Assembly: GCF_000213175.1 (NCBI RefSeq)
Contig: NW_009799179.1
Location: forward strand, 8,936,480 to 9,000,479
Origin: Neurospora tetrasperma FGSC 2508
Taxonomy: Eukaryota > Ascomycota > Sordariomycetes > Sordariales > Sordariaceae
Direction: 5' to 3'
DNA: 64,000 nucleotides
Under the pieces are notes generated by a model. That model saw only the letters and a program-made list of their open reading frames with translations. It made no database searches and was not told where the DNA came from. Both the position numbers and the translations under genes were made by a program. Shown here one piece after another: positions 45,271-55,722 of this stretch (position 1 is the stretch's first letter; the number at the start of each line of letters is the position of its first letter).

Positions 45271-48200
45271 TTACTGTTGTCGTGCACCTCCACGGCGACC
45301 AGTGAAAAGGTAGTTGAGGTCGTCGATGGAAAGCCTTGCGAGCTGCTTACCCTCGGTCTCATCAAGCGCCGTCTCGACAATGTTTCGCTTCAGGTTCTGC
45401 AAATCGATGATGCGATCCTCAATGGTTTCTTGAACCAAAATTTTGTAAACGTGAACCTCCCGTTGTTGGCCGATTCGATAGGCTCTGTCGACGGCCTGGT
45501 CCTCAATGAACGGATTCCAAAAGGGATCACAAACAATGACGCGCGAAGCAACAGTCAAATTGAGGCCCGCATTTCCGGCTTTGAGAGAGACCAGTAATAC
45601 CTTGACGTCAGGATCTTCGACAAACGCCTGGATGGCATTATCGCGTTGGGATCTGGACATATTACCTGTATAGCGACGGTACTTGATGTTGAGCTTAAAC
45701 TTGAGAGAGCACTCAATGAGATCGAGATGAGACGTCCACTGCGAAAAGATGATGGCCTTCTCGTTGAACTGCTGAAACTGATCAACCAGTTCGGTCACTC
45801 GACTTACTTTGGCCGAGTCTTGCCAATGGTCCCAAGTGTACTGGAGTAGGCGATCTCGTGCGTCCTGGTTTCTGCTGGCGTTTGCTTCTTTGCGCAGTTG
45901 GTCAAAAACGGTCGGCTTCCAGTCCTCCTTCTCTTCCGGCTTAACCTTTGTAGGACGTTTCCCTTCGCTCTTTGCTTTACGCTTCTTCTCCCCACTGAGA
46001 CTGCCCAGCGACCCATCCGACGTGTCTGATCCATCACCGACAAGAGAATCAGCATCATCGTTGTCCAACTTCTCCAGGGCTTCAGGCATATGAGCAGCCT
46101 GGAAAGACGTGTAATTGGTCACCCTTGTATGGTCAGCGGGGCCACGGCAAACCGGACATTTGGCGACATTCGCTCCGTCCTGTCCGTTTCGGATTCCGTT
46201 CATAGCGGATTGGTCAGTCAACGAGGAAAAGCAGTCCGCGCAAATATCATGACCGCAGGGAAGTAGGATGGTAGGGTCTATGACCGCATCGTAGCATATA
46301 GGGCATTCGAATGCCTTGATTTGCTTGATCCTGTCAATGACGACAGGCTCCAGGGTCTTCGCCAGCTCAATCATTGTAGCTTCGGCCAGATGATTCTTGG
46401 GGTTAGCCTCAAAGTCGGTGAGATGCGGGTGACAGCAGGCTTGTCTGAGTCGCAAGAGAAGGACGAGAATGTTTGAGTAATTCTTGCCCACCGTGTTATT
46501 TCTCACATATCTGCCGTAGATGACCTGGGACTTCTCTTGCAGATTCTTGTAGAATTCAAGCTCGCCTTCGGAGAACTCAACGTGCTCAGTGTACAGGGAC
46601 TTCGGAGGCAGGTTCAGAATGGGATTGCCGTCTATCACCGTAGTCTTCATGCGCCTCAGCATTATGGCTTTCAACAAAGCCTGTAACTGTTTCATGGCCG
46701 TGCTCTTTTCAATGTCGCGTCCGTTGTACTTGTGGTCCAAAGATGCGAAGGCTTCTTTGAATTTCTTCTCGTCACAGAAAGGTTTGATTTGCAGGAAACG
46801 CAGCAGAGAGGAAAGCTCCGAAACACTGTTCATCATGGGCGTTCCAGTCAGACACCATCGGTAAGTCGCTCGAACCTGGCGGACAGCTCGACTCTGCATT
46901 GTATTGGCGTTCTTGACACATTGGGCTTCGTCTAAAATGACGCGGAAAAACTTGGTGCTAGGATGAAGCATCGGGCACTCGAGCCGATATCGCTTCTCAG
47001 CTTGCTCATCCAACCCATTCAGGCTCTCGGCATTTTTCTCGAGATAATGATGGTGTTTCTTGAATTGAGCAGTCAGGGTACCGTAGGTGGTTAGCACGAC
47101 GTCGTACTTCTGGAGTTCCGTCCAAGGCTTCTTTTTTGACCCGCCGTGATAGAGATAGACATTCATGCGGCGGTCCTCTTTCATCTTGTTTTGGATCTCA
47201 AGTTCCCATTGCTTGATCAAAGCCACGGGGCCAACGATTAGGTTGGTTGCCACTTCACCCTCCGGAGCTCTGCGGCTAGCCATGAGTGCCAACGTCGAAA
47301 TCGTTTTCCCCAGGCCCATATCATCGGCAAGAATTCCACCCCGGTTGTGGCCCCCTTCCATATCAGTCATCCACTTGAGTGCCAACTGCTGGTGTGGATA
47401 GAGGGGGTACTTCAAATCTGGTGGTGTGTCTCCGCGTTCCTCCGGTGGTATATCCTCATCTGGCCGGATGTTGGATAGCAGCTTACTGATCTCGTCCTCT
47501 CTCTTCAAGGGATCATCCAGACCGAGCGTCGTCAGCCTCTCGTCTAATGGATTCCCCCATACATCAGTCATGGAGCTGAAATCGTAGGTAGCAGTCCGAC
47601 TGATTACGTCGGTCAGCGATGGTATGTGTACTCTGCTAGAGCCCGAGTTATTCGGCGCATAGTAGTCCCCATTGATTAATGTGCCCGGCCGCGAGCTATC
47701 GACGGTCACCAGGCCACCGGGTAAACTAGGAAAGGCCAGAGATCTGTTATCCGAAGAGAAGATACTATTGGAAGAGCTTGAGAGCTGAGGCCGAGCTGGT
47801 CGAGACGAGCGTGACGTACCCGATCTGCTAGAGACCGCAGGGTTGTGAAAAGGACCATTCCAGATATCATTTATGTCAGGCATCAAGTCCGGCGTGTTGT
47901 AGAGCTGAGGAGCAGGAGCAGGAAGTTGAGGGGCCGGCAAGCTCGTGCTGTGCGGTATGCCAGCTTGAGGGCCATGGTACGATACCTGATTACTCTGATA
48001 AGGAGCAAACGGCGAGGTTGGAGTCAAGGTCGCTGAAGATGTTGAAGTAGCTTGCGCGAACTGTTGCCCAAGCAGGGCGTCCACATCGACATCACTGATA
48101 GATAGCGACAGTTAGTAGTGTCACAGTATAAATCGAAATCCTAGGACAAAGATAACAATAGAGGTTCTACGTACTCGGTGAGGTCGATCAATGGGCCAGA

Positions 48201-48983
48201 GTCGAAGCCGTTGCCAAAGCCGAAGTTGTCGTCGAAGGGGTCAATGCCGTTGCCTGCGAAGGTGCTGGCATTGAAGGGATCCGAGAATGCCGAATGAGAG
48301 GAAGTACCGCTTCCAGAAGCCGTACGCTTTGAACTACGTCTGGTATCATTGAGAGCATCATTGCCTAAGCTGGTACCGATTGAGCGCTTCCGCTCCCGAG
48401 GAACAAACCCGCTGAAAGAGTTTTGGGCGTCTTCGGAACCGTCGAGTCGGGACTCATGTTGCTGGGGGAGTTGTTGAAGGTTTTCTTGTTCTTGCTGGTA
48501 TAAACCTTGTAGAGGCCGTTGTTGCCCCTGTTGCTGATGCTGTTGCTGCTGTTGCCGTTGAGGAGGGTGTTGTTGGGGGTTTAGCCCCCTCTGTGTCTGT
48601 TGTTGACGAACTTGATTGCCCTGTTGACGTGCTCGTTGTTGTGCTGTAGCAGTGCCAGCTGGAGATCGCCCCCCATCCGCCGTGCCCCAAAAGCCCGCGT
48701 ACATCGGGGAACCACGAGAAGCTCTAATCCTGTCCATGTCCCTAACAATGTCGCAGATCTTGTCATTGGTCTCGATGAGAATAGCCTTGCTCTCGTCAGT
48801 CTCTGGCTCTTCTTGGAGTTGAGCCCGCAGTTCCAGCTGGATAGTCAAGTTTATTTCCAAGTCGGCAAGGTCTTTAGCTTCAGCAGTGGGTTGAGGCTGG
48901 GGGTTCGGGGAGGGTGATCCAGTTCGTGTCTGCCGCAAAGAGGCGCGCGTCGAAAACACTGTTCCTCGGCTGGGGGTTGTCAT
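45271..48983 (-). CDS. SNF2-family ATPase with RING finger (ULS1/RAD5-16-like)
   Basis: Two exons, 48983-48175 and 48094-45271, give 1210 aa. Residues 1-260 are disordered with a long Gln-rich stretch. A SUMO-interacting-type motif L-I-D-L-T (265-269) followed by D-D-V-D-V-D spans the splice junction. The SNF2 ATPase starts near 480: Walker A in A-D-D-M-G-L-G-K-T (about 525-533; most relatives have A-D-E-M), D-E-A-Q (658-661). A C3HC4 RING (about 867-921; C-P-I-C, C-G-H, C-P-V-C-R) sits before the helicase C-terminal domain (F-S-Q-W-T near 1053; Q-A-x-D-R-A-Y-R-I-G-Q near 1135). This order defines the RAD5/RAD16/ULS1 group. No HIRAN domain is seen, which disfavours RAD5; the SIM favours ULS1, a SUMO-targeted translocase and E3. 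All motor motifs look whole. Confidence 0.88.
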
Positions 48984-51330
48984 GATTTAAGTGATAAGTA
49001 GGGCGACTCAACTGGCCATATGACAACGCAGCGGCGAAAGAGGCTCAGGGCTCGGTGAGTACGAGGGAAGGCGCGACCGGGGAACCTCGGCTGCAGGTAA
49101 AACAGGCAGGAGTCCGCCGCGATGTTCAAGTTTTGATGGATGCAAGGCAAGTGAGATTCGGTCGCGTTGGATGCTGTGATCAAGAGTAGAGGTGGGAAGT
49201 AGCAGCCAAAGTATTTGGAAATTTCCGGAAGGTGTCAGAGAAAAATGCAGTCATATTGCGTAGGTGAAGGTACTGGAGAGAGGACAGCTTGGAGTCTGTA
49301 GGCATCGGAACCTACTACGTATGTTCTTCAACTTGGCCTGCACTGGAGTGTCCTTTCCAAGGCCCGATAACAAGATCAAGAACCTGCACAGTTACTCCAA
49401 GACCGCACAGCCCGCTTCGAAGGTCTCAAGAGACCGTGTATTTCCCTTAAAGCCTCGGACCTGGAAATGGTTTTGCTCTTCACGCGTATCTGTGAAACGT
49501 TGGAGGCTCCTATTTGCCCCGGCGGTTGCCAGTCTACAGGTCGAGGTAGCTCGCGGCCTGGTGGGCACCTGCAAATCGGATGACGGTCGGCGATCTTGGC
49601 TGAAGAAACGATACGTGGGGTGATAACGCAAGCCCCAAGGGGTAGAGTTATCGAAGACGGGAGCAGGCTGAAGAGCCTCAAGTGGATTGTTTGAGTGACC
49701 GTGGCTGCCTGTTGTAATCAGGATGTCTAGACCGCGTGGCCATCCAGATGCCGTCGACCCAAAGAAGGCTGCATGCGCACCACCAGGTTTCTCTGGAGCT
49801 GGGTGTGGCCTCCAACTGACTTGAACCACGTAACAAAGAGGAAGATCCGTTTAACAAGATCGCGGTTTTGAGCACACCTTTGTATTTGTGTGGGTGATGC
49901 AGGTATTGGACGAGTCCAGCTTCAAGCGAAACTGCAGCTTCAAGCTGACATATGAAAGCCAAAGCGAGCCGCGTGCGGAAAGGAAAGGTGAGATGAGAAA
50001 CAGAGGGCAAGAAACTTGTGTAATCCTCGTGTACGACGCTGACTCGGAAAGTTGCGCCGATTGTGAGGAGTCAAATTGAGACTCAGGTGGAAGGAGGCTG
50101 TGTTATTCGGAGGAAAAGCGTTTGCTTTGAATTGGTTGGCGGTTACCAGTTTGAAGCCACCAGAGAAGCGGAAACGTCGTTGGCAGATTGTTTCCCTTGA
50201 GAAAAAGCAATCACAAACGCCAACACGAGTGCCGACTTCTTCATTGCCGCAATCGATTCGGTTCAGACCACCAAAACCTCGCGTGTTGCGTCTTTCTGAT
50301 TGTTGACTTCTTTTACGCGCCACTTTTACGTAGTGAAATCGATCAACGCGTTTTGGTGTTTCCCTGTTCATCCGATTTCAAAACGCTGTTTATGCCTCCA
50401 CAATGCATCCCTTCAGCTTTCCCCACACTGTTCCAGAGGCAGCACCCACAGTTCCTAGCTTCATCGGACTCTTTGCTCCAGTCAGCTCCAGCTCGCTGTA
50501 TTTATTATCAAACATGCTCGTCAGGTCTCGGAGCGTCTGCTTCCCTCCTGTGTCCAGGTACAGAATGAGGAAACAATGGATTCACAAGTTACTGCTGTTT
50601 GTGGGCCAAGGTAAACATTGTCAGCGAGCGCTTTCCTGCACGCATGGATACCTTACCTAGGTACCTCATCTCACAAGCTCTCAAATTACGTGACCTTGCA
50701 TCAAACCTTGGACATCCGCAAAGATCATGATAGTATATGGAAGGAACTCGGGAGCAAAACAGACTCTCTGCGCAGTTCGGTGCAGAAAGCCTGAGTGGTT
50801 GTTTGGTAATGCAAGTGCAGACATGGACCTTGGTTATCGGTATCGGCTCGCTATCGGCCTGGATAATGAGGGCACATCCACAAGTACTATATCTAGAAGG
50901 CTTGATCACATCTGCCAGATATGTGTTTGACACGTTCATGATTTTAATTCTTAGATCTGTCGCCGGTCGCTTTCCACGCCAAATTCCATAATAGAGATGC
51001 GCTGGCCCAGAAAGGCTTTGCTGTCATGTCGTACAATCCAATGCTTGAACTGGGGAGAATGTGACAATATATCATACGCCACTCGAAAACTCCGTCCAGA
51101 AATTAGATTAGTATGTGCTGCCTGAAGGGCAGTAAAGTAAAAATCCACTCTTAAAGTTCATTATGACAGGTCGCGAAGCCAAAAGAAACCGACCATGGGA
51201 GGGAGGAGGAAGAAGTTTGAAAACCCATGAATCATAAACAGAGACGCGTGGTATTTGAGCATCTCGCGTGTTCCCAACAACGCCGTAAATGCATGCCGCA
51301 AAAACTCTCAAGAGAATACAATCAACCGAA
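48984..51330. other. 2.3 kb intergenic region, no gene seen
   Basis: Promoter of the SNF2-RING gene on the left and 3' side of the phosphodiesterase gene on the right. Open frames up to 145 codons overlap on both strands and have no recognisable content. An ACCTAGGT palindrome with an adjoining GTACC lies at 50655-50662. Confidence 0.5.
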
Positions 51331-53760
51331 TCAGGTCGCTGATGAGCTGTTGCCGTCCGACTTGTCATCCTTGCCCGAATTCGATACCTTCTCCCACCAC
51401 TTACTCACTTCCCCGCTGAACCAGTCCCAGAAATTTGGTGTCTTCGAATCGGAATTGTCATCAGACGGTTTGCCACCGTCTGTCCCATTGTCACCTTCGG
51501 GCGGTTGGTCGGTAGGGTGCGGGTTGGGCTGGTTGGTGCTAAGGGTATTTGGGCTGGATGTGGTTGAGGAGGTCTTGGCCGATGTAATGGCCGAGGTAGC
51601 AGGGGAAGCAGGAACCGACTGTGCCGGATCAGTGGTAGACACCGTGGTAGGAGTGGTGATAGATGAGGTGGCAAGAAGGGCAGCGGATGAGGTTAGTGTG
51701 TAAGATGTCACGGGGTCTGCCGGGCTCTCGATCCCGGCTCCCGGTTCGTCATTATGGAGCCCTACCGGCTTCAACGGAAGACGAATTGTCCCGTTATTAG
51801 GCGCCGGGGAGATGCCGACAGAGTCGCAGAGAATGTTATAAACTTCAATGTTTTCTAGAGCACCGTCAGTGAGCTTGGTTACACAGTGATATTCCGCAAT
51901 AAACCAGAAAAAAATGCACTTACGGAAAACTTCAAGCCGGCTGTTCGCCTCATGAGGGAAAGCCGGACCGCGGGCAATGAATACTGCCCTCATCAAGGGA
52001 TGCTCATGATCATAACCGTGAAGACCGCGAGGGTGGTACACGGCTCCTTGCGCCTGCGCCTCCTTCAGGTTCATCTCTTTCATATTGACCAAAGCCCAGC
52101 CTGCTTTAGGTACGATCCAAAGAGGAGCAATCCGTTCATTCTTCGAGAAATGATATCTCTCCGGCATGTTGACATCGCGCAGATAGACCTCGAGGTTCGG
52201 GTTCGTTTTCGTTTTCTCAATCAGGTCGCGGTAAATGTCCTCAAGCTCATCGGGGTTCTTGGGTCTCAGTCCCACCAGCGGCCAGCCGTCTGTGTGCTCG
52301 ATCTTACTGAGGTCGACCAAGTCCTCAAGTTGTACAAGTCGGGATATATCAGTGGTCGCCATGCCGTGGTCCGAGACCACAATAACATTGACAATGTCGG
52401 TCAAATGCCGCTCCTCCAGTCCCTTAAAGACCTTGTCCATCATCATGTCGACCTTTTCGATAGTAGATCGGATCTCAGTACTGTTCGGGCCATATTTGTG
52501 ACCGTCAGAGTCAACATTTGGTACATATGCCGCGATAACTTGTGGCCGTTGATCATCTGGCATGTCCAAAAAGCCTAGAATTCGATCAACTTTGTTTCCG
52601 AGCTTCTCTTTTCCGTTATACCTATCCATATAGGTAGGTTCAATGTCCAAAACGTGGGCCTCGCTCCCTGGCCACATGTGGATGGCCGTTTTGAGTCCCT
52701 GTTTCTGAGCCGAAACCCAGAAGGGCTCTCCGCGCCACCACTTTGGATCCAAACTCCGCGCTGGGTCAGTGTAGTAGAACTCCTCTCGGAGCGTGGGATC
52801 CCAAAAGGTGTTACCAACAACACCATGAGCTTCGGGATACAGGCCTGTTGCAAGCGTATAGTGGTTAGGAAATGTGACGCTAGGGAAAGATGGCAGCATG
52901 TACAATGGCGACACGCCCTCCTTGATGAACGAACTGAGTCTTGGTGTTAGTCCTCGATTGAGAAAATCGGCCCTGAAGCCATCCAGACTGAAGATGATGG
53001 TAGTAGGTGCAAACATGGCAGTGCCATTGCTCACTAGCGGTCGCCTCGAAGTGGCATTCCCCCGCTGTGTTAGTGACAACTTCCACGCCGTCAAAAACAG
53101 GATGGCGAAGGCGACGATGATCAAGCTGTATATGAGTATCCATCGGCACCAGTCTCGCTTGCGTCTAGCCTTGGCATCCGCGAAATGCAGCAGGCCTCTT
53201 CGGTCGACATCGTCGCTGTCTTCGCGGTCGCTGCTGTCGCCCGTAGAACTTCCGTCTTTCATGGCCCCTTCCTCCATCTCGTACATCAATTCGCCGTCCT
53301 CCCCGTGCTGTGCCTCAGCCAGCAGTCTGTCTCTCTTGGCCTGTCTCCTTGCTCGCCGCTTATTCCGCTTGTCGGCCACCAGATCGTCCGTTGACGCTCC
53401 CGGTGCGCTAGAGGAACTTCTAGATCGTGACGGCGAAACATCGCTCATGCGGCGCGCAAGCATTCGTAAAGGATTGGGGATTGGCAGGTTAGAGACTGTG
53501 CGTTCCAGCTCTTGCTTCCGCCGGGTCTCGGTCACCATCTGTTCCAGCTCTTCCTCCTCCATCAAGACGAGGCGGTCATGGGCAAGAAGCTCGCGGCTGT
53601 TACGCGCACGGAGCTGGCGTTCGTCATCTTCGCTGTCGGTGTCCTGTTCGCTCCGAATTGAAATCGCATCGGCATCGTAATCGGAGGGGGAGAGCAGCGA
53701 TTGCGAGCGGTCTCGGCTAGCCGCAGGGGCTGTTGTCGTGTTCAGCGATCGAAGGGACAT
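51331..53760 (-). CDS. Ecto-nucleotide pyrophosphatase/phosphodiesterase (ENPP-like)
   Basis: Two exons, 53760-51924 and 51854-51331, give 786 aa. The 200-residue N-terminal tail is charged and cytosolic. A membrane helix at about 207-229 makes it a type II protein. The catalytic domain carries the alkaline-phosphatase-superfamily set: D260 in S-L-D-G-F-R-A-D, nucleophile T296 in S-V-T-F-P-N-H, G-L-Y-P-E-A-H-G, D-S-D-G-H-K-Y-G-P and V-S-D-H-G-M. These bind two zinc ions. A Ser/Thr/Pro-rich, Asp-rich tail closes the protein. Yeast Npp1/Npp2 act outside the cytoplasm on nucleotides and phosphodiesters and are linked to phosphate starvation. The ATG at 53760 is used because the longer frame begins with TTG. 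The 69-nt intron lacks an in-frame stop. Confidence 0.9.
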   Translation of the reverse strand: MSLRSLNTTTAPAASRDRSQSLLSPSDYDADAISIRSEQDTDSEDDERQLRARNSRELLAHDRLVLMEEEELEQMVTETRRKQELERTVSNLPIPNPLRMLARRMSDVSPSRSRSSSSAPGASTDDLVADKRNKRRARRQAKRDRLLAEAQHGEDGELMYEMEEGAMKDGSSTGDSSDREDSDDVDRRGLLHFADAKARRKRDWCRWILIYSLIIVAFAILFLTAWKLSLTQRGNATSRRPLVSNGTAMFAPTTIIFSLDGFRADFLNRGLTPRLSSFIKEGVSPLYMLPSFPSVTFPNHYTLATGLYPEAHGVVGNTFWDPTLREEFYYTDPARSLDPKWWRGEPFWVSAQKQGLKTAIHMWPGSEAHVLDIEPTYMDRYNGKEKLGNKVDRILGFLDMPDDQRPQVIAAYVPNVDSDGHKYGPNSTEIRSTIEKVDMMMDKVFKGLEERHLTDIVNVIVVSDHGMATTDISRLVQLEDLVDLSKIEHTDGWPLVGLRPKNPDELEDIYRDLIEKTKTNPNLEVYLRDVNMPERYHFSKNERIAPLWIVPKAGWALVNMKEMNLKEAQAQGAVYHPRGLHGYDHEHPLMRAVFIARGPAFPHEANSRLEVFRKCIFFWFIAEYHCVTKLTDGALENIEVYNILCDSVGISPAPNNGTIRLPLKPVGLHNDEPGAGIESPADPVTSYTLTSSAALLATSSITTPTTVSTTDPAQSVPASPATSAITSAKTSSTTSSPNTLSTNQPNPHPTDQPPEGDNGTDGGKPSDDNSDSKTPNFWDWFSGEVSKWWEKVSNSGKDDKSDGNSSSAT

Positions 53761-54606
53761 GTTCGCATCTCGACGCGGGTTCGCGTTCAAGGAGAGGTTT
53801 CGGGATTAAATCTCTGATCAGAGATGGAATTGGGGTAGCATTGTCTAAAGTAGTTGGCTGTTAGACTGCGGATGACATGATACATCGAAGTTGTGCTAAC
53901 ATGCTCGTGGTTTTTTTTTTCCTCGTTGGAGAGATGCAGTACCTAGGTTGGGGGCAGAGGGGGGTTTTCCGTTCCAAAAGGGACCTATGGAACTGGACCC
54001 TTGTCAGCAAAAGCCCGGCGTCAGTCGAGGAAATGCCCCTGAAGGTTCTCGGATGAACCCACGCTAAAGGAATGTCATGCCCTGGTCCCGTTTTGACCGC
54101 TCGGAACCTTGCCGCTCCCCTCCATCAGCCCAGGCCCCATGTAACTCAGTCCCACAGCGCGCAACGGGTACCACGAGGGTACCTCAACGGCCACACGGAA
54201 CTGTCCAAAAGTCCAGATCAAAGTCTCAAGTCTCAACATCCATCTCATTTCGCCTCTCAGTTCAGGAAAAACCAAACCAATTCGCGCTCTTGAGGCTCTC
54301 TCGACTTTCAGTCACGTCAACGAGAACAAGTAATTACGTGGCCGAAGCCTCATTTCGGTGTAGGCTGCGACACACTTGAACCAAGCTTCATAGCTCAGCT
54401 CACCTCAGAGGACTCATGTCTGCTACCAGTTTCACCACGTATATTCTCTATTGGACCGGCTGGTCTAAACCTCTAACTTGGCCTGACCATCTAAGTTATG
54501 CCGGAACCGTACTATCCAAGGTCCTTCATGTCTAACTCATAGCTGCCCGATCAAAGCGGAAAAAAGAACGGAGGAGGAACTCCGAGGCGAAGCAAGCCAG
54601 CCGACT
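53761..54606. promoter_or_regulatory. Phosphodiesterase promoter and 3' side of acetyltransferase
   Basis: 846 bp with no gene seen. It contains a T10 run near 53911, an ACCTAGGT palindrome at 53941-53948 and several short C-rich stretches. Confidence 0.5.
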
Positions 54607-55722
54607 TCAGCACCAGCAATAGTAATAGTTGTCTTCCCACACCGTATTCTTGTGCTTGCCGCCAGCCCATCGTAAAGACGAGATACTGTGATCGACATTC
54701 TCGTCGATCACGACATCAATATCATGGGGATGCACATCACCCACGGCCTTGCAGCCCATCGCTGTCTCCTCATCCGGGTTCCACAGCAACACGGTCCCCA
54801 GACCCCACGTGGTTGCCTCAACCAGTGCGGCTTCCACAAGGACCCTGATGTCATAAATGCGCTGTTGCTGTGTTGACTCTAGCACAGTGACGACCTTCAG
54901 AATCTTGAGCTTCTTCCGCTTCCAGTCGTGACTCCAGTAGATCCAAGCTCGCCCGTTACTAGTAATGGCCCCCACATTCTCTGGGGCCTTTCCGTCTAAC
55001 AGCTTTCCTGCGACGAACTCGGCCCGCGCGACCTGCCACGATATCTGAGCAAAGCTGGGCAAGAATGCGACATGCCTTGCCCCGTCGGCTGGGATTCGAT
55101 CGAAGCGAGCGCTGAGATGAAGCTCGTCCACCTCACAAAGAGTGCGCAGGTCCTCGAGACGCAGGTACCGTATACTGCCGGGTTGGCTGTGTTGGAGGGT
55201 AGGTGTCTCGTTGTCACTAGTCGAGGCGGGCGGAATGTAGGTGAGAGTGAGCTCATTTCTGGGGACAACATGCCAGCCCAGGTTCGAATAGTACTGCCGG
55301 CCAATGTCGCTGTACAAGACGCTAAGATCGCTGTCCCGATCCATTGCTTCCTGCACACGGCGGAGCAAGGTTGCGGCCATGCCCTGGCGGCGGTAGTCTG
55401 GGTTGGTGTACACACTGGCAATACCGTAGCCGTAGCCCTCTCGCGAAACGCCGTTTTCTGAAATCAAGACCTTCTTTCTGGTAGTTTCGCAACTCGCGAT
55501 GACCTGCCGAGGATATCCCGTCAGGTGCAGTACCCAGTACTTGCAACGCCCGTCCTTGGTAAGCTCCTGTTCCGAAAGGTGAAATTCCTGCGCAACGTAG
55601 GTTTCAATGGACATGGGTCGCGCCCAAGCAGCGCCGTTGAGCTTCCATGCTAGCTCTCGCTGTTCCGGTGTGGCCTCGCAAAACTCGGTATCGGCTGCCG
55701 TAATGGCTAGCGGTTGTGCCAT
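54607..55722 (-). CDS. LYC1-like GNAT acetyltransferase
   Basis: A single exon of 371 aa. The N-terminal half carries the GNAT core. Motif A near 100-125 reads I-A-S-V-Y-T-N-P-D-Y-R-R-Q-G-M-A, with the R-x-x-G-x-A pyrophosphate loop for acetyl-CoA, then L-Y-S-D-I-G and Y-Y-x-N-L-G-W. The C-terminal half is a second alpha/beta region with D-E-L-H-L and I-S-W-Q-V-A-R-A-E-F. A late L-L-W-N-P-D block precedes the closing N-T-V-W-E-D-N-Y-Y-Y-C-W. This is the layout of fungal LYC1-type proteins; Yarrowia LYC1 is a lysine N6-acetyltransferase for lysine breakdown. Lysine as substrate is inferred from family likeness only. No intron or targeting signal is seen. Confidence 0.8.
   Translation of the reverse strand: MAQPLAITAADTEFCEATPEQRELAWKLNGAAWARPMSIETYVAQEFHLSEQELTKDGRCKYWVLHLTGYPRQVIASCETTRKKVLISENGVSREGYGYGIASVYTNPDYRRQGMAATLLRRVQEAMDRDSDLSVLYSDIGRQYYSNLGWHVVPRNELTLTYIPPASTSDNETPTLQHSQPGSIRYLRLEDLRTLCEVDELHLSARFDRIPADGARHVAFLPSFAQISWQVARAEFVAGKLLDGKAPENVGAITSNGRAWIYWSHDWKRKKLKILKVVTVLESTQQQRIYDIRVLVEAALVEATTWGLGTVLLWNPDEETAMGCKAVGDVHPHDIDVVIDENVDHSISSLRWAGGKHKNTVWEDNYYYCWC

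Noticed and set aside
48450-48620. CAG/CAA-rich repeat as a separate microsatellite
   Set aside because: It is in frame and encodes the Gln-rich N-terminal part of the SNF2-RING protein, so it is counted with that gene.
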